The notes: generated from the sequence alone by a model not told the origin. Shown: positions 9,213 through 18,440, numbered from the stretch's first letter. The stretch is DNA of 43,531 nt from Peptococcaceae bacterium (GCA_012518875.1 JAAYRI010000099.1:1-43531); one strand, 5' to 3'. Numbers and translations are program-made.

Positions 9213-9473
9213 TTACTGCTTTATTATAATGACCATTTAGGGCATATGTCAATAACTATTTTATGATCCCCTTTGGATCTGGATAAGCTAAAAAGCAAGC
9301 TAGTTTTCCTTTAGGGGGCAAATACCGGAGCAAGGGGTGAACTGCCAATAGAAACGAACCGGGCCAACATTGCCTGTCTTGACGTTTATTACCATGCTGA
9401 ATATGCCCATGCTTGTGGCATCATTTTCCAAACAACACCTTGTGAGAAAATTATTTCTAGATACTGTGTAAAA

Positions 9474-9944
9474 GTGAAACCATTTCAGGCTTATGTGCCG
9501 GGGGAGTTTTACAAGAGAGAATTACCCTGTCTATTACAAGTTTATGCCCAAATTAAGGAAATAATCAACATCATCATTATTGATGGTTACGTAATGTTAG
9601 GAAAAGAAAGGAAGGGACTTGGTGGATATTTGTACGAAGCCCTGGACAAAAAAATCCCCATCATTGGGGTAGCCAAGACCTTCTTTAAAAACTGTGTGCA
9701 TTACACTGAGGTTTACAGGGGTAAAAGCACCAGGCCCCTGTATGTGAGCAGCATTGGACTGGACCTGGACTTTTCCGCCGCCTTAATCTGTAACCTGGAA
9801 GGCCCATACAGAATACCAACAGTGCTTAAGGCAGTGGATCGTCTAACCAGATTGGGACAGGGGGGGACAGGGGGGGACAGGGGGACAGGTCCCTTGTCCC
9901 ACCAGATAATGGAGGTGCTTGCCGCTTTGTGTAAATCCAGATAA
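9474..9944 (+). CDS. Endonuclease V-like protein (short form); the frame is open upstream to about 9315
   Basis: IACLDVYY, YVPGEFYKRELP, IIIIDGYVMLG, IPIIGVAKTFF, RIPTVLKAVDRLTR correspond to EndoV-like landmarks. The IACLDVYY block lies upstream of the listed start. Confidence 0.6.
   Translation: MKPFQAYVPGEFYKRELPCLLQVYAQIKEIINIIIIDGYVMLGKERKGLGGYLYEALDKKIPIIGVAKTFFKNCVHYTEVYRGKSTRPLYVSSIGLDLDFSAALICNLEGPYRIPTVLKAVDRLTRLGQGGTGGDRGTGPLSHQIMEVLAALCKSR
9854..9903. repeat. GGGAC...GTCCC repeat, copy inside the EndoV-like ORF, with tandem GGGGGGACAG units
   Basis: gggacag-ggggggacag-ggggggacag-ggggacaggtcccttgtcccacc. Confidence 0.75.
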
Positions 9945-9963
9945 AGAAAAAAAGAAATTCAAT

Positions 9964-10262
9964 TTATAGCAGATATAGCCAAACCAGTTACCAGCGTCTT
10001 TGGGGTATTCCTTTGGGATCAGTTGGAAAGTAGAAAGCAGAAAGCTGAAAGTAGAAGGCAGAAGGGTTGGACAGGGTTGAGGGGGCTAGGAGATAATCCC
10101 CTACCTTTAATCATAGGTTAATTAATTTATGCAGGTATAGCCGAACAAGTTGCGAAAACAGGGGAGCGGGGGCAAAGTCTCCGAAGTATTCCTTTGGGGT
10201 CGTTGGAAGGCGGAAAGGGGAAAGCTGAAGGCGGAGGCGGTAAGGTTGGTCAGTTTGGAGCC
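9964..10262. repeat. Two diverged copies of a ~130-bp repeat (about 9964-10090 and 10127-10262)
   Basis: Shared blocks: ttat.gcag.tatagcc.aac.agtt ... gtattcctttggg.tc.gttggaa.g..gaaag ... aaagctgaa.g..ga. Confidence 0.75.
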
Positions 10263-10290
10263 CGGCTTTATGCTTGGTTATGTCCCTCGG

Positions 10291-10443
10291 GGGAGCGGGG
10301 ACAAAGCCTTGTTTGGGGCCTAGCTTTGTAGCCCCTTTTTCAAGAAACTCGCATATGTATGAGTTACCCAGACAGGGGAACGGGGACACAGCTCTGTTTG
10401 GGGATTGGCTTTGCAGCTGAGTTATGTCCCCGATTATGTCCCC
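10291..10443. repeat. Two copies of the CGGGGACAMAGCY...GGCTTTG...TTATGTCCCC module
   Basis: gggagcggggacaaagccttgtttggggcctagctttgtagcc and gggaacggggacacagctctgtttggggattggctttgcagctgagttatgtcccc. Confidence 0.75.
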
Positions 10444-10586
10444 GATTGTTTGACACCGAGAAATGTTCCCAAACCTGAAAATCTGGCGGGCTGGCAAATG
10501 CGGGCGACCTCGCGCCCGCATTCAAAGAGCGAATAAACCCACAAGACGAACAAAGGCGCTGCTTGAAGTGCCCAGCACCATACCCC

Positions 10587-13500
10587 CTATTGCAAGATAA
10601 CCTTATTGACCTGGGGTATTACCCGTTCTGCCAGCTCCACCAAGCTCAAGTGGTGGGTAAAGAATAGTACTTGAGTTTTTCGAGCAAATTCACCCAGAAC
10701 CTTCATCGTTTCCGCCGCCCGCACGTCATCAAAATTCACCAGCAAGTCATCAAGAATAAAAGGCAGCGGTTCATTTTTGGCCAAATATCTTCCCAGGCTG
10801 GCCAGGCGCAAGCTAAGGAAAAGCTGATCTAGGGTACCGTCGCTCATGGCCTCCACAGTAACCTCTTCCCCTGTCGAGCGCAGGCCCAGCAGCACCGGGT
10901 TGTCCCGCTGATCAAAATCAACCTTTAGATCAACAAATGCACTCCCGGTGAGAAGGGCAAACAGTTCCCCTGCGGCCCTAATCACAGGGCTCTGATTTTC
11001 CTCCCGATAACGCTCAATGCTGCGGCGCAGGACAATGGCACCCAGGCGTAGGCGCAGGTACTCCTCAGTCCTGCCCCTCATCCGGGCCAGCACCCCTTGA
11101 GCCTCTTCTGCGGCATCCGCTGCAGTTGTTGAAGCACCCTCTATTTTGTCCATGTATTCCTTTTTTGTGACCCCAAAAATCTGATTCAACTCATCCTGCT
11201 TCTGGCGGTTGGCCGCCAGCTGCTTTTGCACCTCTGCCAGCTCCCCAGGCAGGCTATCCCCATTAACACCGCTGGTTTCAGCTATAATTTCTTTCAAGGA
11301 CAACCCACTTCCTAGAGAAAGCAAATGCTCCTCCAAACCGGCTGCTTTTTTTCCCAGTTCGGCCAGGCGGGCCGCTTTTTCCATCACCTGAGGCAACTGG
11401 GACTCCTCAGTGCAGCCGGCAACAGCCATCAAGGCTTCTAATTCCTCCCCGGCTTCTTTAGCCCGCTCAGTTGACTGCTGATCAGTTTTGTCTATTTTCC
11501 CGATCTGTTTCACCAGGCTTTCCCGCCGGTCTAGATCCCGCTGGGCGTTGACCACCCGCTCCTGGAGCTGCACAGCCCCATCCTCAACCCCCAGGTCCAA
11601 CAGGTCAGGAGCAAGCTTTACCAGCAAGTCCTTGAGTTTTTTCTCGAATCCCTCCACATAGTTCTTCATTTTGTCGTGAACTACTTGCCGGCTATCCCTC
11701 TCTTCTTTTTTGCTCAGCACTTGCTCCAGCAGGTTCAGATGCTCCAAAGCAGCCTTGCAGGATATCCCGGGGGGCAACCCGGCCTGGGACAGGGCCCGGG
11801 TCCATTTACCCTTCCATTGCTCCAGTGCAGTCTTAGCTTCAGATTTCTGGTTTTGGGCCTCGACCAGGCTTTCTTCTGCCCGCTTGTACATTTTTTTAAC
11901 AGTCTGCAGCCGGTTGGCTTGGTTCTGGTATTCTTCCCATACCTCCTGGGCCCTTTCCAGAAGCTCTTCCAAAGACTCCTCTTCCCCATCCCCAGTTTCA
12001 CCCAGGTTTTGCAATTCTCTGCCCACCTGCTCCCGGTGTTTGCCAATCTGCTGAACCAGATCGTTTGCATTTCGGCGCTGTTCGTTTAACTGCTCCAGGC
12101 CCGCTATTATTTTCCCACAGCGCCCCAGCCAGGACAGCATTTCCGCCGGGGTCAAGGGGGTAATCCCGGCATTTTCCCAGACCCCATGCCATTCCTGCTC
12201 CAGCGCTTGATACTCGCCCTCGAATTTAGCCTGTTTTTCCAGCAGCGCCGTGATTTCCACTTTTCTGTCCCAGATCTCCTGCCCAAGAAACTTCTTGCGC
12301 TCCACCCGCTGGGCCTCACGACGCATAGCATCAGCCAGATCATCAGCCTGAATCACACTTGCTTCATAAGCTTCGGCCAGGGGTTTTTCGGCATGAAAAG
12401 CCTGCTCCTGTACCGGGTCGCGCTGGCCCTCGAGCCAGGCCCGGCGCACCAACTGCCAGCCAACCTGGCGATGGGTCCTGGCTACCTTTAGATGTTCCTC
12501 TGTGGGCACCTCACCGGTTAATTCCAGCTCCTGCAGTTCTTTCTGACCGTTTTTCAAGCTGTTCTTTCCCTCAGCCAGCTTGTCTTTCAGTTTCTGCAAC
12601 CGATCCTTTATATCTTTAAACCGCTCTTCAAAGACACGCACAGTCTCCTCCAAGGGCAAGGGCAACTGCTCCAGTTGCTCCAGGGTACCGGCCCAATGAC
12701 CGAGGGCCTGTAGTTGGTTGGTTAACCTTTCCTCCAGGGCCTTCACCTGGGAGCGGGCCTTCCTTAAGTGCTCTTCCAGGGAACCTGGTTTGCGGGCACT
12801 GGCCAAAACCCTTTTAAGCCCGCCGGCATCCCGCAGTTCACCAATCCCTCTTTTCTCTTCAGCCAATTTCTCTAAAGAACGCCAGGCCTGTTGTGCCTGG
12901 CTCTGAGCGTTGCTATATTCTTTCTCCAACAGTGGATGGTCGGCACCCAGGAGCTTTATTTCCTCCATCAGGGCTTGAGGCAAACGTAGCTTTTCCGCCT
13001 CTTCCACTTTGGTGCAGGCTGGTTCCAAACGGCGTAGCAGGGCTAGGGTTTCTTGCTGTAGTTCGGATATTTCCCCTTCCACAGTGGGGATCTCCTGCCG
13101 GTAGTCCCGGTATGTGCCCAGGCTTTGTTGTAAGGCCTTGATCCGTTCAGCATGCTCCAACAGCCCTGGCGGGATGACCAGTGTTTCCTTTTCTTTCACC
13201 ATGTTTTCCCTGTCTATACGCGCCTTTTTTACTGCCTCCTGCTCCCGATCACGGGTACCCATCTCCCGGGAAACCTTTTCCTTAAAATTCGGAGGCAGGA
13301 CGGGCACATCCCCCAGCAATTGCATATTTTCAAGGTATTCCTGGCGGCGGGCCACCAGAGGAAGGGTCTTTGCTAACCGTTCCAGACGGGCTAAATTTTG
13401 GCCCAGTCCACCTTCCTCTTTTTTTAGTGTCTCCATCTGAGCTTTCTGCTCTTGATAATCCTTCTCCAGGGCCTGCCATTTGCGCGGTGCCAGAGAGGAC

Positions 13501-14090
13501 TGACTAATTGTCTTTCGCAGTTCATTGTAATAGGCCATGTCTTGATTAATCAGGGGCCTGGAACCACTGGGTTTAAAAAGGTCGCCGGCTTCCCGGTCCA
13601 ATTCCCCAAGAAGCTCCCGCAGCCCACCGATTCCGGAAGCAGCAGCAAAAAGTGCTTCCCCCAGGGCACCCTGCCCCTGGAGCAGATCAGTGCCTCCTTT
13701 GCGCAGGCTGTGGTGATCCATGCCGAACATCAGACCGAAGGACTCCCGGTCAATAGCGCCCAGCAGAGAACCCAGAATATTCTCATCCACCGGCTGCCCA
13801 TCCTGATCCAAAAGGGTATTTTTCCGCCCTTTGCGGCGGGTTAGCACCAGCTGGGCCCCATCTTTTGTTTCCAGCAGGGCCTGAATCCGCAGCTTGTGAG
13901 TAGGATGAAGATGAGCATCCGGACAACGTTCCGGCATGCCGTAAAGAAAGTCCCGGATGGCCCGGAGCAACGTGGTTTTACCGGCTTCATTTAAGCCGTA
14001 AATAAGATTGAAGCCGCACCGGCCGTCAAGGTTGATTTCATAGTCACTAAAGGGGCCAAAGGCCAGTAAATTTAATTGTTTAATTTTCAA
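10587..14090 (-). CDS. YhaN-like/SbcC-like AAA ATPase with long coiled coil
   Basis: MKIKQLNLLAFGPFSDYEINL, YGLNEAGKTTLLRAIRDFLYG (Walker A), coiled-coil body, LFLSLRLA and PFILDDLLVNFDDVRA (signature and Walker B). Confidence 0.9.
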   Translation of the reverse strand: MKIKQLNLLAFGPFSDYEINLDGRCGFNLIYGLNEAGKTTLLRAIRDFLYGMPERCPDAHLHPTHKLRIQALLETKDGAQLVLTRRKGRKNTLLDQDGQPVDENILGSLLGAIDRESFGLMFGMDHHSLRKGGTDLLQGQGALGEALFAAASGIGGLRELLGELDREAGDLFKPSGSRPLINQDMAYYNELRKTISQSSLAPRKWQALEKDYQEQKAQMETLKKEEGGLGQNLARLERLAKTLPLVARRQEYLENMQLLGDVPVLPPNFKEKVSREMGTRDREQEAVKKARIDRENMVKEKETLVIPPGLLEHAERIKALQQSLGTYRDYRQEIPTVEGEISELQQETLALLRRLEPACTKVEEAEKLRLPQALMEEIKLLGADHPLLEKEYSNAQSQAQQAWRSLEKLAEEKRGIGELRDAGGLKRVLASARKPGSLEEHLRKARSQVKALEERLTNQLQALGHWAGTLEQLEQLPLPLEETVRVFEERFKDIKDRLQKLKDKLAEGKNSLKNGQKELQELELTGEVPTEEHLKVARTHRQVGWQLVRRAWLEGQRDPVQEQAFHAEKPLAEAYEASVIQADDLADAMRREAQRVERKKFLGQEIWDRKVEITALLEKQAKFEGEYQALEQEWHGVWENAGITPLTPAEMLSWLGRCGKIIAGLEQLNEQRRNANDLVQQIGKHREQVGRELQNLGETGDGEEESLEELLERAQEVWEEYQNQANRLQTVKKMYKRAEESLVEAQNQKSEAKTALEQWKGKWTRALSQAGLPPGISCKAALEHLNLLEQVLSKKEERDSRQVVHDKMKNYVEGFEKKLKDLLVKLAPDLLDLGVEDGAVQLQERVVNAQRDLDRRESLVKQIGKIDKTDQQSTERAKEAGEELEALMAVAGCTEESQLPQVMEKAARLAELGKKAAGLEEHLLSLGSGLSLKEIIAETSGVNGDSLPGELAEVQKQLAANRQKQDELNQIFGVTKKEYMDKIEGASTTAADAAEEAQGVLARMRGRTEEYLRLRLGAIVLRRSIERYREENQSPVIRAAGELFALLTGSAFVDLKVDFDQRDNPVLLGLRSTGEEVTVEAMSDGTLDQLFLSLRLASLGRYLAKNEPLPFILDDLLVNFDDVRAAETMKVLGEFARKTQVLFFTHHLSLVELAERVIPQVNKVILQ

Positions 14091-15353
14091 CTAGTCCGCC
14101 TCCTTTGGGCAAAGCCGGGAAAGGATCAACTCTTCTACCTGGGGCAAAAGTTCCCCCAGGTACTGGGGATCACCCGGATCCAGTTCCCCCTCCTGAAACA
14201 AATCCCCGGGAAGGGTATTTCGCTCCCGCTCCAATGCAGACACCAGCTCTTCCAAAAAGGTATCATCTGTCCCCAATTCAGCCATAAACCAGCGCAGGGT
14301 ATCCACGGGGCCACCCGCCAAAAGCCCCCCTGCCCTGGTCTGGGGGCGGGTTTGGAGCCGCACCTTCTCTATCCAGATGCTCTCCGGCCCCTGTTCTGTG
14401 GCCAGAGCCCTCAGGTCATTATCCAGCCCTTGCCTGTTCACCTGCAGCTGCCGGTGGATGGGGCATGCACCACTTAACACCAGACGCAAGGCCAAAAGAT
14501 GCCCCTCCCTCAGTTCCGGCACTGCCCCGATCTCACTTTTCGCCCGTTCCAGCAACTCACCGTAGGATGCACAACTAGCAGCATCTACTTTGCACAAGTG
14601 CCAGCGCAACACATCCAGGGTCTGGGGCCTCACCTCCTGTACCCGGCCGTCCTGTACCCGCACCAGGGTACAACCTTTGGGCCCAGACTCCCTAATGTGG
14701 CGTCCCTGGATATTCCCGGGAAAGATAATCCAGGGCTCCCTGCTCAGCTCCTCCCTGTTATGCACATGGCCCAGGGCCCAGTAGTCGTAGCCCTTGTTTT
14801 TCAAATAGTCGACGTCACAGGGGGCATAATTGCCATGCCCCTCCCGCCCGGTGGCACAGGTATGTAAAAGACCGATATTGAAGTGGCCCGTAAGTGGCGC
14901 AGGATATTGTTTGGACAGATCCTCAGACACATCCCGGGTGGGAAAACCCTGACCGTGAATGGCCACAGCCAGTTCTTCGATCACCTTTGTCTCCGGCTTC
15001 CTGGTAGAAAAGTCATAAACATTATCGGGCAAGCGCAGCTGGCGGGTGATCTGGCTGGCAGCATCATGATTGCCGCGGACCAGATAGATTGGAATACCCG
15101 CCTGGCGAAGCAGCCCCGCTTGAGCAGCAAAAAAAAGCCCCGTGTTGTAGTCCCGCCAGTCACCATCATAGAGATCCCCGGCAATGAGCACAAAGTTAAC
15201 CTTCTCTTCCAGGGCTAGCTGCACCAGGTTACGAAAAGCCTGGCGGGTCGCGCCCCGCACATATTCCACGGGAGCCCCCTCATAGCGTTCCAGCCCCACA
15301 AGGGGGCTGTCCAGATGGATATCGGCGGCGTGAATAAAGGTAAAATCCATCAC
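14091..15353 (-). CDS. YhaO/SbcD-like DNA repair metallophosphoesterase
   Basis: FIHAADIHLDSPL, LIAGDLYDGDWRDYN, VRGNHDA, YWALGHVHNRE motifs; adjacent to the YhaN-like gene. Confidence 0.92.
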   Translation of the reverse strand: MMDFTFIHAADIHLDSPLVGLERYEGAPVEYVRGATRQAFRNLVQLALEEKVNFVLIAGDLYDGDWRDYNTGLFFAAQAGLLRQAGIPIYLVRGNHDAASQITRQLRLPDNVYDFSTRKPETKVIEELAVAIHGQGFPTRDVSEDLSKQYPAPLTGHFNIGLLHTCATGREGHGNYAPCDVDYLKNKGYDYWALGHVHNREELSREPWIIFPGNIQGRHIRESGPKGCTLVRVQDGRVQEVRPQTLDVLRWHLCKVDAASCASYGELLERAKSEIGAVPELREGHLLALRLVLSGACPIHRQLQVNRQGLDNDLRALATEQGPESIWIEKVRLQTRPQTRAGGLLAGGPVDTLRWFMAELGTDDTFLEELVSALERERNTLPGDLFQEGELDPGDPQYLGELLPQVEELILSRLCPKEAD

Positions 15354-15524
15354 CTAAGCCTCCTAGTTAATGAAATTATTTTCAAAAAATCAAAACGCCC
15401 ATCAATTTACATAATTCGCGGAGCCGGTGAAAAATTCCTTTGTTTATAATGGGGGCTATTGAGGCCGCTAAAAAGCAAAAACCGGGCTTTAACCCGGCTT
15501 TATCATTAGAGAATCAAAAAAACC

Positions 15525-15548
15525 CTTGACTCACAAGGGTTTTGGTTG
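15525..15548. terminator. Putative intrinsic terminator downstream of tRNA-Arg
   Basis: aaaacccttg-actca-caagggtttt inverted repeat with flanking A/T tracts. Confidence 0.7.
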
Positions 15549-15554
15549 CTTGAC

Positions 15555-15630
15555 TGGTGCGCCTGGCAGGAATCGAACCTGCGCTCCCGGCTCCGGAGGC
15601 CGGTGCTCTATCCCCTGAGCTACAGGCGCC
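15555..15630 (-). tRNA. tRNA-Arg (anticodon CCG), CCA encoded
   Basis: Minus strand GGCGCCTGTAGCTCAGGGGATAGAGCACCGGCCTCCGGAGCCGGGAGCGCAGGTTCGATTCCTGCCAGGCGCACCA; anticodon loop CTCCGGA; cloverleaf arms pair. Confidence 0.95.
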
Positions 15631-15791
15631 TTTCGCCCACTAGGGTTACTATTCTATTATATCGAAATCACTAGTTATTGCAAGGTTAGATTTTGTGTGC
15701 AGGTTACAGTTTGCATTACAGGTTTAATTGTCCAGCCTTGTTACCAGTTGTGTCTATGTCATTTTCCAGTTGGTAAACACCTACCAGCTAG

Positions 15792-16124
15792 TTAGTGAGT
15801 ATAATCCAATATTCTGATCCCTGGGCCCAGTTTGTTTTCTATAGCCGCCCTAATCTGTTTGGCGTTAGGGCAGGGAAAACCAATGGGGTTACCCCTGGTA
15901 ATACATGAGGTCAACACTATGGTATCCGCTCCTCGTCTGACCATATCTGCTGCTCTGGTGACCGCCTTTTTACCCGGACAACCCCCACAGGTAACCATGC
16001 CGATTATTTCAATTTCCTCTTCTACACCGGCAAAGGCCCCTTTCCTTTCCCGGATTATTTTAAAATCTGTTGTCCCCGGGCACATGTCCTCCGTCTGCCG
16101 GCATCTGATTAAGCCCACCTTCAC
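15792..16124 (-). CDS. CGGC domain-containing protein
   Basis: VKVGLIRCRQTEDMCPGTTDF..., GMVTCGGCPGKKAVTRA, VLTSCITRGNPIGFPCPN; GTG start chosen at 16124. Confidence 0.8.
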   Translation of the reverse strand: MKVGLIRCRQTEDMCPGTTDFKIIRERKGAFAGVEEEIEIIGMVTCGGCPGKKAVTRAADMVRRGADTIVLTSCITRGNPIGFPCPNAKQIRAAIENKLGPGIRILDYTH

Positions 16125-16215
16125 CACAACACAACCTTTCCTGTTTTCATTAGGTAATTCCACGTTTCTAGTCCACTTCCTGCACATGAAAATCATTATC
16201 ACTATTGTTGGGTGA

Positions 16216-16731
16216 TTAAACACGGGGTCCCGGCTGCCTCTGGTCAAGCCCATTAGCAGGAAAAAGCTTGAAATCCCCCTTCTGCAGGTTATCCTTCCAC
16301 ATGATGATCGCATCCTCATTGTTGTCCTCATAGTAGCCTTTCCGCCGACCTCTATCTGTAAAACCCAAACCCTGGTAAAGTCCCCTGGCGATGATGTTGG
16401 ACGGGCGGACCTCCAGGGTCATGCTTTTGGCCCCCTTCAGTATCGCCTGCTGGATGATTTCCAACATTAGGGCCTTGCCAATGTTGCGGCCGCGGAAATC
16501 TGGGCGCACGGCCACATTGGTGATGTGGGCCTGATCTAGAATCAGCCACATGCCGCCATAGCCGATCACAACGTCATCATAAAGGGCCACAAGATAAAGG
16601 GCGAAGTCATTTTGTAGGATTTCGCCCAAAAAGGATGTTTTAGACCAGGGTGCAGGAAAAGAAACGTTTTCAATTTCCAAAACCTGATCCAGGTGTTCTA
16701 AACCCATCTTCTCGAAGGTAACGGCCATCAT
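16216..16731 (-). CDS. rimI: Ribosomal protein S18-alanine N-acetyltransferase
   Basis: GNAT motifs; ITNVAVRPDFRGRNIGKALMLEII, LEVRPSNIIARGLYQGLGF; adjacent to tsaB. Confidence 0.92.
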   Translation of the reverse strand: MMAVTFEKMGLEHLDQVLEIENVSFPAPWSKTSFLGEILQNDFALYLVALYDDVVIGYGGMWLILDQAHITNVAVRPDFRGRNIGKALMLEIIQQAILKGAKSMTLEVRPSNIIARGLYQGLGFTDRGRRKGYYEDNNEDAIIMWKDNLQKGDFKLFPANGLDQRQPGPRV

Positions 16732-16732
16732 T

Positions 16733-17440
16733 TCAACCCCCGGGGCTATTTTTTTTCTGCCAAACTACCTCTGCCTGGGAAGGCCTGATATACTCGGGGC
16801 GCAGGCCCGCCGGAGCCACACCCCGGTCTGCCTTAAAGGCGGCCAAACCCAATTCGGCCACAGCAGCTCCCCGGGGAAAATTAGACATGGCCGGGGCAAA
16901 CAAGGCCAGTTTTCCCAGCCCATCCTCCAACAATTGTCTGTACTGGGATACACCATCCCCAGCAAAAAGCACCGGACTCTTCAGCTCCAGCAGCATATCC
17001 ACTATCTTATCGGGTGGCACCGCCAGCGGGCCGGCCAAACAGGATAAGGTATTCTTATTATCATACACGGCTGTATAGACCTCGTTTTTACGCGCGTTTA
17101 ATACCGGGCACACAAAGGAACTGCGCCCGGCCAGGGGATAAGCCAAGGATGTAAGGGTGGATATACGAGTTACCGGTAGATCCAGGGCTTGGGCCAGACC
17201 TTTGGCTGTGCTCATGCCGATACGCAAGCCGGTGAAGGAACCTGGCCCACCTGACACAGCAATACCGCCCAGACCCTTTTTCCCTACCCCGGATTCTTCC
17301 AGCACAGCTTTTATCATCGGCAGCAGGTTGACAGAGTGGGTCCGTTTGTTGAAGACCATTCTCTCGGCCAAAATTACCCCCTCACCGGCCACCGCTACTG
17401 CCGCCACCGGTGTGGCTGATTCAATCCCCAGGACATACAC
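16733..17440 (-). CDS. tsaB: tRNA threonylcarbamoyladenosine biosynthesis protein TsaB
   Basis: [46 protein letters not shown]. Confidence 0.95.
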   Translation of the reverse strand: MYVLGIESATPVAAVAVAGEGVILAERMVFNKRTHSVNLLPMIKAVLEESGVGKKGLGGIAVSGGPGSFTGLRIGMSTAKGLAQALDLPVTRISTLTSLAYPLAGRSSFVCPVLNARKNEVYTAVYDNKNTLSCLAGPLAVPPDKIVDMLLELKSPVLFAGDGVSQYRQLLEDGLGKLALFAPAMSNFPRGAAVAELGLAAFKADRGVAPAGLRPEYIRPSQAEVVWQKKNSPGG

Positions 17441-17906
17441 TATCCATCAGCTCCTCAACAAAACGGGGGGATATTTCTCCTCTGGGCCACAGGTTAACCT
17501 GACGCCGATCCTCATCCTCTGCGGTGGCCACCCGATCGATGGTTATATCCAGCCTGTCCGGCGGCAACAAATCCTTTATTTTTTCCGCCCATTCGATTAA
17601 GGTCACACCACCATCATAAAAATATTCTTCATAACCCAGATCCGCCATTTCCGCGCTGGAATCCAGGCGGTAGGCATCCATATGAAAAAAAGGCAATCGG
17701 CCGTAGTATTCATTGATCAAAGTGAAGGTAGGACTGGTTACCCTATCTTCTATATCCAACCCCCGGGCCACCCCCTGGGCAAAAGTGGTTTTGCCCACAC
17801 CCAGTTCCCCGTAAAGGCAGATTATGTCCCCCGGACCCAACAAAGAGCCCAGTTTTTCACCCAATTGGCCGGTTTCTTGTGCAGATGAGGTTTCAATTGT
17901 AAACAA
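17421..17906 (-). CDS. tsaE: tRNA threonylcarbamoyladenosine biosynthesis ATPase TsaE
   Basis: [40 protein letters not shown]. Confidence 0.95.
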   Translation of the reverse strand: MFTIETSSAQETGQLGEKLGSLLGPGDIICLYGELGVGKTTFAQGVARGLDIEDRVTSPTFTLINEYYGRLPFFHMDAYRLDSSAEMADLGYEEYFYDGGVTLIEWAEKIKDLLPPDRLDITIDRVATAEDEDRRQVNLWPRGEISPRFVEELMDSVCPGD

Positions 17907-17998
17907 TAGGCTCCCCCCGTATGTATTATAACCTCTTGCCGGCTAAAGATAAAACCTGCCGACAACAACAGTCTGATTATATCAAAAAATAAGCAACC

Positions 17999-18024
17999 TA
18001 AAAAACCCCCTTTAAAAAGGGGGT
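17999..18024 (-). terminator. Intrinsic terminator downstream of the response regulator
   Basis: Minus strand ACCCCCTTTTTAAAGGGGGTTTTTT. Confidence 0.8.
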
Positions 18025-18032
18025 GAAAATAA

Positions 18033-18440
18033 TTATTGAAAACCTGAGGCCCTGGCCCTTCCACAAAAATACTCATTAATGAAAACACCCAGCAGTTCTT
18101 TAACCCTGTTCACATCAAAAGGTTTGGCCATGTAGCACCAAGCACCTTTTGCCAGGGCATCGGTAACAGTCTGTTCCGAACCATAGGCAGTCATAATGAT
18201 CACCTCTATCGCCGGGTTGGTCTGCTTGATTTCCCCCAGTGCCTCCAGCCCACCATATAAAGGCATCCGCACATCCATAAAAACCAAATCAGGTTCCTTT
18301 TCCCGAGCCATTGCCACTGCCTGCAACCCGTTTTCCGCCAGATAGGTCTCATGTCCGCACTCCCTGACCACAATGTCTAATAAATAGCGGACCCCAGGCT
18401 GATCATCTACAATTAGCACCTTTAGTTTCTGTCGTTTCAT
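18033..18440 (-). CDS. Orphan CheY/Spo0F-like receiver-domain protein
   Basis: KVLIVDDQPGVRYLL, LVFMDVRMP, IIMTAYG, YMAKPF; no output domain; start at ATG 18440 behind GGAGGG. Confidence 0.88.
   Translation of the reverse strand: MKRQKLKVLIVDDQPGVRYLLDIVVRECGHETYLAENGLQAVAMAREKEPDLVFMDVRMPLYGGLEALGEIKQTNPAIEVIIMTAYGSEQTVTDALAKGAWCYMAKPFDVNRVKELLGVFINEYFCGRARASGFQ

Noticed and set aside
10111-10521. 136-aa minus-strand ORF (MRARGRPHLPARQIFRFGN...)
   Set aside because: It lies wholly inside the repeat island; the translation is of repeat modules with no family features.
9854-10580. CRISPR-like array
   Set aside because: Repeats are irregularly spaced and diverged, spacers are not unique or uniform, and no cas genes are present.
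9315-15353. Defence island (EndoV-like, YhaN/YhaO-like, repeats)
   Set aside because: YhaNO are housekeeping DNA-repair-type genes and no restriction, abortive-infection or phage genes are nearby; kept only as a weak co-localisation observation.
15482-15500. ccgggctttaacccgg hairpin as a second regulatory element near the tRNA
   Set aside because: Short stem next to a better terminator; likely a secondary or weak terminator with no further support.
15555-15630. tRNA-Arg as an integration site for a mobile element
   Set aside because: No integrase, no duplicated 3' tRNA end seen, and flanking genes are housekeeping.
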